Positions 9,537 to 18,609 of a stretch of DNA of 64,000 nucleotides are shown here, one piece after another. Every line of letters begins with the position of its first letter. The stretch's first letter is position 1. Location of the stretch: contig NZ_JABAIT010000011.1 of assembly GCF_012843265.1 (NCBI RefSeq), forward strand, positions 62,001 to 126,000. Reading direction: 5' to 3'. The notes below the pieces were generated by a model. It was given only the letters and a program-made list of their open reading frames with translations, ran no database searches and was not told the DNA's origin. Both the position numbers and the translations under genes were made by a program. This stretch comes from Bacillus sp. DNRA2. GTDB lineage: Bacteria; Bacillota; Bacilli; Bacillales; Cytobacillaceae.

Positions 9537-10434
9537 TTAGCCCTACACCCACTTTTTCTAGAAAATAATCAATGACATTGCGGTCAATTGTTTCATCAAA
9601 CTTGCGGGCAAAAAACTCATTTGCTGCCTCTATTAAGGGAATATCGTCACTCGTTAAATTTTGCGGTGAGTTCCGTTCGCTTAATGTTTCTCCCCACTTA
9701 AGAAACATTAAATTGGAATTGACGACCCGATTTTGATAAGGAGAATTTAAAACTAACGTATGGAAAAAGCTTTCATCCGGAACTAAAGTATGTTTAAAGA
9801 ATTGATAATACCAAGGATTTTCGTCTAAAAATTTGATTATATATTCGGCAACCGCAATTGGGACCGTGAACCACTGCGAGCCCTTATAAAAAGAATAATC
9901 CTTCGGCCATGCTTTACGATTCGGTGATAGATTGAATCCTTTTTTATAGCAATTCAAAAGAACGCGCCGATAAACTCTGACTGGGTGTGTCGTCGTATAA
10001 CGCTTCCGGGCAAATTTCGGCCAACTTATCTTCATGAAACCAAGGTTTTCATCGCTTACTTTCTTATAATGGAAAAATGCCTTATCATTATTTTCCGTTA
10101 AAAATTGATTAAATCCTTGCTTTACTAATAAATCCTGTCCGCTTCTTAAAGCTACAAAATCATATTCGTTTTTAGAGGCTAGTACTTCGCGCAACAACAG
10201 AATTGTCGTATCTACCTGACTGATGTCGCCCCATTCACAATTAATATTGGTACCAAGAACCTTCACCCTAGGATGCTCAATTATCTTTCCGCTTACTTGT
10301 TCAGCATTTTTTTTATCAATATGAACATAAACATCTCCATCGTCTGTGGCGATCAACTGATGAATGAACATATTCACCTGCTCCGGATTTTTATGAATTT
10401 GCAGCATATAGGCTGTCCGTGGCATAGAATTCAT
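9514..10434 (-). CDS. Core-2/I-branching-type N-acetylglucosaminyltransferase family protein (GT14)
   Basis: The pattern of GT14 bacterial proteins is visible: start AYMLQIHKNPEQVNMFIHQL, then VYVHIDKKN, RSGQDLL, YKGSQWFTV and PDESFFHTL. The family transfers a sugar (often GlcNAc or xylose in characterised members) in beta linkage. Length 306 aa is typical, and no signal peptide or membrane segment is present, so it is cytoplasmic. It is the first gene of the three-gene operon driven by the promoter at 10498-10526, whose spacer is a SinR-like operator. It may add a branch to the polysaccharide made by the neighbouring cluster; that is inferred from context only. Confidence 0.85.
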   Translation of the reverse strand: MNSMPRTAYMLQIHKNPEQVNMFIHQLIATDDGDVYVHIDKKNAEQVSGKIIEHPRVKVLGTNINCEWGDISQVDTTILLLREVLASKNEYDFVALRSGQDLLVKQGFNQFLTENNDKAFFHYKKVSDENLGFMKISWPKFARKRYTTTHPVRVYRRVLLNCYKKGFNLSPNRKAWPKDYSFYKGSQWFTVPIAVAEYIIKFLDENPWYYQFFKHTLVPDESFFHTLVLNSPYQNRVVNSNLMFLKWGETLSERNSPQNLTSDDIPLIEAANEFFARKFDETIDRNVIDYFLEKVGVGLNEVESHS

Positions 10435-10472
10435 ACTCTTATCCCCTTTTAACGACGCTTTTACAAAATATC

Positions 10473-10488
10473 GTTCACTTTAAGAAAC
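10473..10488. promoter_or_regulatory. SinR-like operator, proximal copy before the GT14 operon
   Basis: GTTCACTTTAAGAAAC on the plus strand, an imperfect 16-bp dyad. It lies downstream of the -10 of the 10498-10526 promoter. It closely matches the 25033-25048 site before the SinR-like gene (GTTCACTTTAAAGAAC). Confidence 0.6.
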
Positions 10489-10497
10489 ATTTCCCTT

Positions 10498-10526
10498 ATT
10501 ATAGTTCTATATAAAGAACAAGTCAA
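10498..10526 (-). promoter_or_regulatory. Sigma-A promoter with SinR-like operator filling its spacer
   Basis: The minus strand reads TTGACT (10526-10521), a 17-bp spacer, then TATAAT (10503-10498). The operator GTTCTTTATATAGAAC (10504-10519) occupies 16 of the 17 spacer bases. GTTCTTT matches the published SinR half-site GTTCTYT. Binding here would block RNA polymerase directly. The promoter drives the GT14, decarboxylase and ATP-grasp genes. Confidence 0.8.
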
Positions 10527-10553
10527 CGATTTTTCAGGTCTTTGTGACTACTA

Positions 10554-11648
10554 TTAGGTCCTTTCGACTACTGGTAACTCATTACCATTTACCCTGAAAG
10601 CCCGCTTCGAACGAAAGGCTTTTATGCTCCGATTCAGTGGCTTTTCTAGGAAAGTGTAAACGAAGCAGCCTCCAATCGTTGCCACACACAAGAGCAAAAC
10701 GCTGATGAAAAAATAATGACCTGCTAATATCGATGTTGAGCTAAAGAACTTACACAGCACTGACATGATTAAAAAATGTGTTAAATAAATCGAAAACGAT
10801 GCATCTCCCAAGTATTTCGCAAACGTCGGAATGTTGATTTCCGATTGTAGGTCAATTGACGATAAGCCTAAAATGAGTAATCCTGAGGCGAGACTCGTGA
10901 TGAACTGCAGACTTAAGTGAGACAGTTGATATTGTGTGTTAAACCATGCAAACGGAAAGCCAAAAATTCCTATTATCACAATCGACCAAGCTACTAATCT
11001 TGGTAGTTTAATTTTCATCACGATAAACGCGCAAAGAACCCCAACCAAAAACACCAAATTATTTCCATTAAATAAGAAATTGATATAGTATTTAGCAGAG
11101 GTAAAAAACTTTGCACTAAAACCTAGCGAAACTAGTGCCCACGACAACAGAACCAACCGTGAGACGGTTTTATTTTTGATAAAATTTATCCCGAACACAA
11201 GGTAGAAAAAGACCGTATAAACCAAAGACCAGGCAACGCTTAAAATTGGCTCATTTTCATTTGGAAACAACAGAAACGAGGTAATAATCGTGTTCAATTC
11301 ATGCTCATTTCCTTGCCCAAAGCTTGGGTACATAAAATAAACAGGTAGAACACACAAAGATAAAATCCAATAAATTGGATAAATACGGATAAATCGACTT
11401 ACCAAAAAGTCCCTCAATTTCTTCGGGTTGCCAAAATCACTCTGATAAATGTAATAAATCATAAAGCCGGATAGAGCAAAGAAATAATACACTCCACCTG
11501 ACTTCGGCACATCCTGTAACTTCAAAAAATCATAATCAAAATAGATGTGCATGAATGCTTCCGCATGAAACAGCAATACAAATAGCGGGACAAGCGCCCG
11601 GGAGAACTGGATCAAGTTTAAATGCTTCCGTTTCGAATGATCCTTCAT
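10554..11648 (-). CDS. Acyltransferase 3 family membrane protein (OafA-like)
   Basis: Integral membrane O-acyltransferase, probably adding acetyl or another acyl group to the exopolysaccharide or its lipid-linked repeat unit. It has about ten hydrophobic segments. The family start is visible as NLIQFSRALVPLFVLLFHAEAF (catalytic His in FHA), followed by SGFMIYYIY and VSRFIRIYPIYW. The end shows SIYLTHF...FLEKPLNR. Length 364 aa is standard. It is the last gene of the eps operon; its stop lies only 28 bp before the -35 of the next operon's promoter, and no strong terminator is visible between them. Confidence 0.85.
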   Translation of the reverse strand: MKDHSKRKHLNLIQFSRALVPLFVLLFHAEAFMHIYFDYDFLKLQDVPKSGGVYYFFALSGFMIYYIYQSDFGNPKKLRDFLVSRFIRIYPIYWILSLCVLPVYFMYPSFGQGNEHELNTIITSFLLFPNENEPILSVAWSLVYTVFFYLVFGINFIKNKTVSRLVLLSWALVSLGFSAKFFTSAKYYINFLFNGNNLVFLVGVLCAFIVMKIKLPRLVAWSIVIIGIFGFPFAWFNTQYQLSHLSLQFITSLASGLLILGLSSIDLQSEINIPTFAKYLGDASFSIYLTHFLIMSVLCKFFSSTSILAGHYFFISVLLLCVATIGGCFVYTFLEKPLNRSIKAFRSKRAFRVNGNELPVVERT

Positions 11649-11681
11649 ATTGGTAAATCTCCTTTTTTGTAAATTATTAAT

Positions 11682-13058
11682 CTAGTAATACTGATTGTTT
11701 GAAATCACTAACTCTTTAATAAGCCTTCTGTTATGATTCGTTTGCACTACCGCCTTATTTTTACTTATAAAAAAAAGATTACTGGTAATACGCACTCGCT
11801 CTATCTTAGTAGCTGCATAATAGTCGTAATCTAAAAAAACACCTGTCTGATAGTGCAGAAAGGTGTTATCTGTAATGACCGTATTCGTGATATCATCCGA
11901 GGCAAATAACGCCACTCCAGATGCTTTGTTTGATCCCGTAAAATGATTGTTAGAAATATAGGTTTCGTTTCCACCAGCATGAATGTTTACTCCATCATTT
12001 TCGGTGTTAATTGCATTCCCAATGATAACAGTACCAGTTGAGATTAGCTTACCATCCTTGCCACCTTCAATCCGAATTCCAATGTTTGCGTTAATATGAT
12101 TGCCCTCAATCCTAACCTGTTGATTTTTACGCCAAACATGAATCTCTTTCACTGTAAGCTGATTGTCAAATACGTTAGCATTACTTGTATCCATCAATAG
12201 CAAGGCACCCTTTGGACAATGAACCTCGTTTTGATAAAACTTTATATGATTAAAAAAATAACCTGGTTCATCCTTTTCCGCTTGTTCACTATCGGCACCG
12301 GCAAGCAAGACACAATTGCCATTAACATTTGATTCAATCTTATTCATGCTGATTGTTGCATCCTCGTATTGCTGCTCTTCCCACGGCTCAAAATGAAGTG
12401 CTGGTCGCCCTGTTTTTGACTCGATCACATTGTTTGTGACCTGTAGATGATTTACTTGTTCGATCACAATTTGTGAGCGTTGGTTTTCTTTGACTATATT
12501 GTTTTCAATGGTGATATTTTTACTTGTTTTACTTGAGCCAGTTACCGAGATTCCATCACCGACCGCGTTAATGATTTTATTATTCTTTATGGACACATTT
12601 TCGTTATCATCAATAAAGATGCAGTGCATGTGCTCAATTCCATTTGGATGGTTTTGATAATTCCCATCACAGGTTATCGATTGAATGCTTGTATCATCAG
12701 CTGTCGTGATTATTCGTGTATAATCATCAGGAGCATCATCGGCAAGCTTTAGAATGACGGTATCACGTTGTTCACCAAGTAAATGGACATTTTTTTTTAG
12801 ATAAATCGGATTGAGATTATACATTCCCGCCGGCACGAATACAGTTCCGCCACCTTGTTGAAATACATCATCAATTGCCGTTTGAAATGCTTTCGTATTA
12901 TCGTGCACTCCATCACCAATTGCCCCATATTCATTAACATTGACAAGAATGTCAGGAGACCCTGTCGCGTCGAAATGAGTTGTTATCTTAATCCAGATAA
13001 TCGCCACTATTAATAGCAAAACACCAAGCTGAGCCATGATTAGCTGTCTTTTTTTCAT
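11682..13058 (-). CDS. Right-handed parallel beta-helix protein, membrane-anchored or secreted
   Basis: One hydrophobic segment at about residues 6-24 acts as a signal anchor. Next comes the Pectate_lyase_3-type start NEYGAIGDGVHDNTKAFQTA, then many PbH1-type turns of the kind NNKI, ENNIV, TNNVIES and ISNNHF, through to the end of the 458 aa. In exopolysaccharide clusters such proteins act as lyases or epimerases on the nascent polymer, or trim it for release. I cannot assign catalytic residues. The 5' end overlaps the deacetylase gene by 4 bp (ATGA), indicating translational coupling. Confidence 0.75.
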   Translation of the reverse strand: MKKRQLIMAQLGVLLLIVAIIWIKITTHFDATGSPDILVNVNEYGAIGDGVHDNTKAFQTAIDDVFQQGGGTVFVPAGMYNLNPIYLKKNVHLLGEQRDTVILKLADDAPDDYTRIITTADDTSIQSITCDGNYQNHPNGIEHMHCIFIDDNENVSIKNNKIINAVGDGISVTGSSKTSKNITIENNIVKENQRSQIVIEQVNHLQVTNNVIESKTGRPALHFEPWEEQQYEDATISMNKIESNVNGNCVLLAGADSEQAEKDEPGYFFNHIKFYQNEVHCPKGALLLMDTSNANVFDNQLTVKEIHVWRKNQQVRIEGNHINANIGIRIEGGKDGKLISTGTVIIGNAINTENDGVNIHAGGNETYISNNHFTGSNKASGVALFASDDITNTVITDNTFLHYQTGVFLDYDYYAATKIERVRITSNLFFISKNKAVVQTNHNRRLIKELVISNNQYY

Positions 13059-14197
13059 TTGATTATCGCTAGCTTTGGCAACCTATTGAGTAAACGAAGG
13101 TCATTGATAGCATGGTCACCCAAGGACAATTTTTCAAGATTGATGAAGTATTCTATCCCGGCTAAATTGGTGATATGAAGATTGCGTAAATCAAGTTCCT
13201 TAACGCTTTCTAAATCCCTAATGTTAATCCATTTATCAGTTGTCTTAAGAACTTCTCGGCGAAGAAAGTCTTCAAAATTGCAATCGATAAAAGTAGCAAT
13301 ACCTGCCAGTTCTGCCGTTGTATAAAAGACCATATCAAGCTTTCTTGCTTCATTAATAATTGCCTGTAATGTCTTCGGTGCAGTGCGATATTTACCTGGC
13401 TCCACCGCCTCCTTACCCCAGCCAAAATCATTCCAGTTCACTTCATCAGGCAAAATCGAATGGCACATGATGATTAAATTTGTTCCACTTTTTCTCGCAA
13501 GTTTCAGAGCTTGTTTAAAGTAGGAAAAATCAAACAGTTCCTTCTGGTCAATGCAAATGGACGGCACATAACCTGTAACACCGCGTTGTGGTAACGAATA
13601 ATGATCAAAACCTCCTCTGACTACATTAAAATAGTCCGGAACTAATGCGGCATTTGTCGCTTCAGAATACAAGGTATACGGATAGGCAAAGCTAACTGGC
13701 CTTTTAAACTTTTCCTTTGTAATGGAATGGGCTTGACGCTCCATCCAGTCTATTAATGGTTCAATCTCAGCTTCAATCCATTTGCGCAAGCCATGCTCAT
13801 TGGCATATTCAAGCGAGTTTTGATGGGTATAGCCATGATGAGCAATCTCATGTCCGTCTGCCTGCAGTTCAAGCAGCATATCTATCTCAGCTTGGCTGTG
13901 CTCCCTTTGACCTTCAAAGTGATGAAACGCATTAATATTAAAAGTCACTTTCACATCAAAGAAGCCGAATAATTCCTTCCCATATCGATACCAATCGTTG
14001 ACTCGAAAGCTATCATCAAATGAAAAGGCGATCCCTGGTTTTTGAAACGGAGTCTGTTTAGTACAGTGCTGGTTTTGTTCCTTTAAAGCTGCGATGATTT
14101 CCTTCCAATACCGTTTTGCTTGATATTGCCGTTTTATTGTTCGAACCGGATCGACTAGTTTACTCTCACGAAATCGTTGTAACAATTGCGGCACCAT
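13055..14197 (-). CDS. NodB-type polysaccharide deacetylase with C-terminal leucine-rich repeats
   Basis: The N-terminal two-thirds is a polysaccharide deacetylase domain: FSFDDSF carries the catalytic and metal aspartates, and EIAHHGYTH the metal histidines. There is also a family-like CHS motif. The family removes N-acetyl groups from GlcNAc-containing polymers using a divalent metal. The last 50 or so residues form two to three short leucine-rich repeats (VKELDLRNLHITNLAGIEY, LEKLSLG..., LRLLNRLPKL). This combination is unusual for an eps deacetylase. No signal peptide is obvious, so it may act inside the cell, or be exported some other way. Length is 380 aa, and it is coupled to the beta-helix gene downstream. 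Confidence 0.8.
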   Translation of the reverse strand: MVPQLLQRFRESKLVDPVRTIKRQYQAKRYWKEIIAALKEQNQHCTKQTPFQKPGIAFSFDDSFRVNDWYRYGKELFGFFDVKVTFNINAFHHFEGQREHSQAEIDMLLELQADGHEIAHHGYTHQNSLEYANEHGLRKWIEAEIEPLIDWMERQAHSITKEKFKRPVSFAYPYTLYSEATNAALVPDYFNVVRGGFDHYSLPQRGVTGYVPSICIDQKELFDFSYFKQALKLARKSGTNLIIMCHSILPDEVNWNDFGWGKEAVEPGKYRTAPKTLQAIINEARKLDMVFYTTAELAGIATFIDCNFEDFLRREVLKTTDKWINIRDLESVKELDLRNLHITNLAGIEYFINLEKLSLGDHAINDLRLLNRLPKLAIIK

Positions 14198-14234
14198 TAC
14201 TAATTCCTCCCTTCTTGGTCTTTAAGTTGGTTAA

Positions 14235-14840
14235 CTAGTTTGATTGATTTGGTGAGTTACCAATAAAGTCTGGCATCGTGACGTGATTTTGGTGACTGAC
14301 GCCTTCAGAAGCGATGACTTTTTTTATCGTTAATAGCATGATTTTCATATCAAGCCAAAAGCTTTGATTTTCAACATACCAGACATCCAGCTTGAACCTT
14401 TCTTCCCAGGTAATCGCATTTCGCCCATTCACTTGGGCCCAACCCGTTATGCCGGGGCGAACATTGTGACGCTTATTCTGCTCTGTCGAATATAGCGGTA
14501 AATACTCAACTAATAATGGTCTTGGACCTATTAAACTCATATCCCCTTTCACAACATTCAATAGTTGGGGAAATTCATCCAAGCTGAATTTGCGAAGCAA
14601 CTTCCCAAATCGGGTTAACCGATGCTGATCTGGCAGTAATTCGCCATGGTCATCGCACTCATCGGTCATCGTTCGAAATTTATATACGGTAAAGATTTTC
14701 CCATGCAGTCCAGGGCGTTCCTGTTTGAATACGACCGGTGACCCAAGCTTCACTCTGATCAGCAACGCGGTCACTAAAATAATTGGCGATAACAAGGTCA
14801 ACCCGACACCCGCAACCGCCAGATCAAATAATCTTTTCAT
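14235..14840 (-). CDS. Initiating sugar transferase (polyprenyl-phosphate phosphoglycosyltransferase, EpsL/PglC-like)
   Basis: This monotopic phosphoglycosyltransferase moves a sugar phosphate from a nucleotide sugar to undecaprenyl phosphate and so starts repeat-unit assembly. One hydrophobic re-entrant helix lies at residues 5-27. Conserved motifs are visible: [33 protein letters not shown] (the catalytic DE) and [10 protein letters not shown]...[14 protein letters not shown]. At 201 aa it has only the catalytic domain, like EpsL and PglC, not the larger WbaP. A terminator-like hairpin directly precedes it inside the operon. Confidence 0.9.
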   Translation of the reverse strand: MKRLFDLAVAGVGLTLLSPIILVTALLIRVKLGSPVVFKQERPGLHGKIFTVYKFRTMTDECDDHGELLPDQHRLTRFGKLLRKFSLDEFPQLLNVVKGDMSLIGPRPLLVEYLPLYSTEQNKRHNVRPGITGWAQVNGRNAITWEERFKLDVWYVENQSFWLDMKIMLLTIKKVIASEGVSHQNHVTMPDFIGNSPNQSN

Positions 14841-14854
14841 TCTACACCTCTAAC

Positions 14855-14888
14855 AAAAAAACACCTTTCAAAGATTAATTTGAAGGTG
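14855..14888 (-). terminator. Internal rho-independent terminator before the sugar-transferase gene
   Basis: Read on the minus strand, the stem CACCTTCAAA pairs with TTTGAAAGGTG (one bulged base) across a 6-nt loop and is followed by TTTTTTTG. Its 5' arm overlaps the last codons of the flippase gene. The downstream gene follows within 15 bp, so some way of reading through is expected. Confidence 0.75.
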
Positions 14889-16413
14889 CGACTTTATTTT
14901 TTATCGACAGGAATATATTTTCAGTTATATCCTTTAAGTATTGAAACTCCGGGCGTTTATGAAATATAGTCAGGTAAAGCAAATTCGGAACAATTAGACA
15001 TACAAGACCTTTCGCTATCAACAAGAAAAAACTGTTTCCTGTAAACAGTGCATCCACCACAAAGGTCGTTATCGCACAAGTCCCCAATGCAAGCGCGCCA
15101 TACAAACCGTACTTCACAAAATATGTGCTCACATTTTTGGCGAAGATATTCTTATACACCAACCTTGGCGCATACCAGAAGACAGCTAATAAGCTAATCG
15201 TTGTTCCAATAAAGATGCCGGCCAACCCTAAATAATGGACTAACACCACCGAAACACCCACATTTAAGCCCGCTTCAATCATCGGGGTGTACTTATCGAG
15301 CACAAAAATCCCGCCACCTTCTTTAAAAGTGGTTATCGATGCTCGCATCCCTGTTAAATAGAAATTGACCAATAAAATAATAAACGTGAGTCGATCCAGA
15401 ACATAGCCGGTTCCAAGCCACCAATCAATAAACGGCTCAAGCAGGTTAAACAGGAAAATAATACCAATTGAATAAAGCCAAAAATTAATTAAGTAAACCA
15501 TGTTGAAGACCGAATACTGTTTGTCCTTGCCCTCAACCGTAATCACATTGGCGACACTGGCCGTCATTCCGCTTAATATCGGCGTAAACAATGCCCCCAC
15601 CTGCCCGATTATCATTAAATAATTGGCATAAAGGCCAACGGTCGTCACGCCTAGAAAATAGGAAATGAGGATATTGTCTGTTCCATAAATAAAGTACGTT
15701 CCAACCTTATGTAAAAATAAGGCCTTAACCTGAGTAATTAATCCAGACTTTTCCTGGATCTCAAGTTGGTATTGCTCCTTGGTAAACAAATAGGGGTAAC
15801 GCTTTTTAACAACCTGATTATTTATCAAGCAATGTAATGTGTTGGTGACGAGTTCAATTACCAAGAACAGGATAAAGTCCCTAGTTAAAATTAAGATGAT
15901 CATTTTGGCAATAGTCGTGATGCCATGGAACATCATGTAGATACGTGTCAAGACGTATTCCTTTTGGTCGGCGACGATGATTGCCACTTTATGCTCGTAA
16001 AAATAGTAAACAATATTTTTTATGACAAAAATAAAAAAAGCGAGCTTCACAAATGTGACTGACTCACTGCCTTTTAACAAATTGTCTAAAAATGGGTAGA
16101 TCATAAGGCTCACGCCAAAGATAATCAATGCCAACACTTTATATACTTTTTTATACAATTGAACAAGCGCAATAATTTTGTCGCGATTATTGTCCGCCAA
16201 TGGCTTGTAAAGATTGTAGGTTAGACTACCACTAATTCCAGCTTCGACCAATGACAGGATTGCAATAATATTGGTAAGTACACCATTTACCCCCAAATAT
16301 TCAGTCCCAAGACTGTCAAGAAACACTTTTCTCGACATGAAGCCAAGCAAGATAATGATGATTTGTAAAAAGATGCTAACAGCTATATTTTTCATTGAAT
16401 TGATCGTTCTCAT
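14875..16413 (-). CDS. Polysaccharide flippase (Wzx-like, MATE/MVF superfamily)
   Basis: Multi-pass membrane protein of 512 aa with about 12-14 hydrophobic segments and the usual N-terminus for this family (IAVSIFLQIIIILLGFMSRKVFLDSLG...LGVNGVLTNI). It most likely flips undecaprenyl-linked repeat units to the outer face for Wzy-dependent polymerisation. Start ATG 16413 follows TTGGAGGATAAAA, and that ribosome site overlaps the end of the upstream GT2 gene. The 3' end forms one arm of the internal terminator hairpin. Confidence 0.88.
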   Translation of the reverse strand: MRTINSMKNIAVSIFLQIIIILLGFMSRKVFLDSLGTEYLGVNGVLTNIIAILSLVEAGISGSLTYNLYKPLADNNRDKIIALVQLYKKVYKVLALIIFGVSLMIYPFLDNLLKGSESVTFVKLAFFIFVIKNIVYYFYEHKVAIIVADQKEYVLTRIYMMFHGITTIAKMIILILTRDFILFLVIELVTNTLHCLINNQVVKKRYPYLFTKEQYQLEIQEKSGLITQVKALFLHKVGTYFIYGTDNILISYFLGVTTVGLYANYLMIIGQVGALFTPILSGMTASVANVITVEGKDKQYSVFNMVYLINFWLYSIGIIFLFNLLEPFIDWWLGTGYVLDRLTFIILLVNFYLTGMRASITTFKEGGGIFVLDKYTPMIEAGLNVGVSVVLVHYLGLAGIFIGTTISLLAVFWYAPRLVYKNIFAKNVSTYFVKYGLYGALALGTCAITTFVVDALFTGNSFFLLIAKGLVCLIVPNLLYLTIFHKRPEFQYLKDITENIFLSIKNKVAPSN

Positions 16414-16415
16414 TT

Positions 16416-17489
16416 TTATCCTCCAAGGGTTACAAGTTCTCTGAGCGCCAACAATTCAATAAATGAGCCCACATAATTACGATTTCTCAGCCTGTCATAT
16501 AAATAAAAAATCACAACAATTAACGGCACACCCTTGAATTTCGCTAAAAGCAAAACCAGCCTTTGAATCCAACTATACGAGTAAGTATGATTTAACACGT
16601 TCAAGAATTCAGGAGTTTTTACAAATTTTCGAGTATTCTTGATAGCGTTAACGAAGTCACTCATGCTATTTATGCTCGTGCAATTTTGAAAAATGACATA
16701 GCTAAATTCCATTAAATAATAAGCATGCAACTCTTTTTTGATATCCGAGTGAATATGATTCGATAAATAGTTATTTAGTTTATTAAACAATAAAACCTGA
16801 GCTTTCTCCTTATCTTCGTAATAATGATTGATCAGGCTTCCTTGCCTTTGCTGGTACACATAAAAGGGTGTGTCAAGAATCTTAATCTTACGACAATGAA
16901 ACAGATAGTCGATATTAAAGATAGCATCTTCACCATGCAAAATTTCAGTATCAAAGCGGATGTTATGCTTTTCAATAATGCTTTTCTTGTACAATTTATT
17001 GCACGAGGAATATGCTAACCCCTGCTTTAACAAATGCATAAAATCCTTCTTTATTTCGTGATAATAGGAAATTTTTTTCGGAATAAAGAACAACTCCTCG
17101 AGATTTTCTTTAGGAAAGCTCCGCTTCATTCCACACACAGCTAAGTCAGCATTGTTTCGCTGCAAACTTGCAAGCATCTCTTTTATCATGTCTCTCTCAA
17201 CAAAATCGTCACTATCAATAAATTGAATATACTCCCCGTTTGCCAGAGAAATGCCGAAATTGCGTGCGGCACCCGGTCCATTATTTATTGTATGATAAAC
17301 CCGAACCCGTCGATCAACCTTGGCAAAATCATCGCAAATCATCGCACTGCCATCATCTGAACCGTCATTAATCAACAACAATTCAAGATGTTGATAGGAT
17401 TGGTTTAGCACACTATTTATCGCAGTCGCAAGATACGTTTCGGCATTATAAATTGGCATAATAATACTGACTAAAGCTTGGTCTAGCAT
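16416..17489 (-). CDS. Family 2 glycosyltransferase
   Basis: A GT-A fold glycosyltransferase is shown by VSIIMPIYNAETYLATAINSVLNQ, LLLINDGSDDGS, GPGAARNFGI and QFIDSDDFVERDM (the DxD metal motif). The length of 357 aa is in line with EpsJ/EpsH-type enzymes. The C-terminal third has one or two hydrophobic patches but no clear membrane domain, so it likely works at the inner face of the membrane. It overlaps the GT4 gene upstream by 7 bp. The sugar specificity cannot be read from sequence. Confidence 0.9.
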   Translation of the reverse strand: MLDQALVSIIMPIYNAETYLATAINSVLNQSYQHLELLLINDGSDDGSAMICDDFAKVDRRVRVYHTINNGPGAARNFGISLANGEYIQFIDSDDFVERDMIKEMLASLQRNNADLAVCGMKRSFPKENLEELFFIPKKISYYHEIKKDFMHLLKQGLAYSSCNKLYKKSIIEKHNIRFDTEILHGEDAIFNIDYLFHCRKIKILDTPFYVYQQRQGSLINHYYEDKEKAQVLLFNKLNNYLSNHIHSDIKKELHAYYLMEFSYVIFQNCTSINSMSDFVNAIKNTRKFVKTPEFLNVLNHTYSYSWIQRLVLLLAKFKGVPLIVVIFYLYDRLRNRNYVGSFIELLALRELVTLGG

Positions 17490-18598
17490 GTTGAAAACAA
17501 TGCCTCCTCTACTTTTTCAATCATGGTTTGAATACTAAACTGTTTTCCTCGTTCCAGACTCTTTTGGACCCAAACTTCTTGTTCCAGTTCATAGTTGATG
17601 ATAGCCTGCTTTAGACCATCATAAATACCGGCAACGTTATTTTCTACTAACCTACCAAACTCATTGGCACCGATAATTTCCTCGGCACCGCCACATTTGG
17701 TGCTGATGACCGGAAGCCCCAGATTCATTGCCTCAATGACCGAAATACCAAACGGTTCCGTTCTTGACGGCAAAATAAAAATATCACTTTGCTTCAAATA
17801 CTTATATGGATTCACTTGTCCCCCTAATAACACTATGGCTTCGTCCAGATTTCTTTCGGCAATCATATTCTGTAATCTTGTACGTAAATCGCCATCACCA
17901 ATGACCCATACTTTAAAACCACTTATACCATCGTTAACTAGTTTTTCTACTGCTAAAATCAAACGATCTATCCCTTTGTCATGGTGAAGACGCACTACCG
18001 TTACAAAATGAATCAAGTTTTGCGCTTTGACTAAATCAAACTTTTCCTCTGCATGCTGACTAATTTTGTTAATATCGACACCGTTATACACCACATTCAC
18101 ATTATCAAAATTAGCTACAACTCGCTGAAAGCTTCTTTTGCACTTCTCTGAAACGGTGACAATTTCATCAAACTGCGAGTAACATTGAAGCTGATTTGCT
18201 TTAGTCACATGACTTTCAAAACCAAAGTTTTGATGCTCCATATCACCATGAATCCAAGCAATTTTCTTAGAATTTGGATTTGGTGATGCAGCGATAATTT
18301 TCTCAGGCATTCCGGTCTTAAAGGATATTTCAGTATCATAGGTTTCCGTTATATATTTTTGATAGATTTTAGCAGGGTTAAAAAAACGAATCACCCGGTA
18401 AATTCCTTTATACTGTTTCTTAAACCAACTATAATGTCGGACTCCACTATTAAACTGATTAGCCAAATCACCACCGGCAAACAGTGAAAATACCGTTATT
18501 TCATATTGATCCACAGGAAGATGGTTGACAATGTCAATTAAAATTTTCTCTGTCCCTCCCATAACCATGCGATCGATCACAAATAGAATCTTCTTCAT
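17483..18598 (-). CDS. Family 4 glycosyltransferase
   Basis: A GT-B fold retaining glycosyltransferase. The N-terminus ILFVIDRMVMGGTEKILIDIV is a typical GT4 start with a glycine loop. The C-terminal nucleotide-sugar domain has VVRLHHDKGIDRLI and DIFILPSRTEPFGISVIEAMNLGLPVIS, the E-x7-E pattern. Length is 371 aa. It probably adds one sugar to the lipid-linked repeat. It sits in tight array with the GT2 genes on both sides. Confidence 0.9.
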   Translation of the reverse strand: MKKILFVIDRMVMGGTEKILIDIVNHLPVDQYEITVFSLFAGGDLANQFNSGVRHYSWFKKQYKGIYRVIRFFNPAKIYQKYITETYDTEISFKTGMPEKIIAASPNPNSKKIAWIHGDMEHQNFGFESHVTKANQLQCYSQFDEIVTVSEKCKRSFQRVVANFDNVNVVYNGVDINKISQHAEEKFDLVKAQNLIHFVTVVRLHHDKGIDRLILAVEKLVNDGISGFKVWVIGDGDLRTRLQNMIAERNLDEAIVLLGGQVNPYKYLKQSDIFILPSRTEPFGISVIEAMNLGLPVISTKCGGAEEIIGANEFGRLVENNVAGIYDGLKQAIINYELEQEVWVQKSLERGKQFSIQTMIEKVEEALFSTC

Positions 18599-18609
18599 CC
18601 ACTACACCC

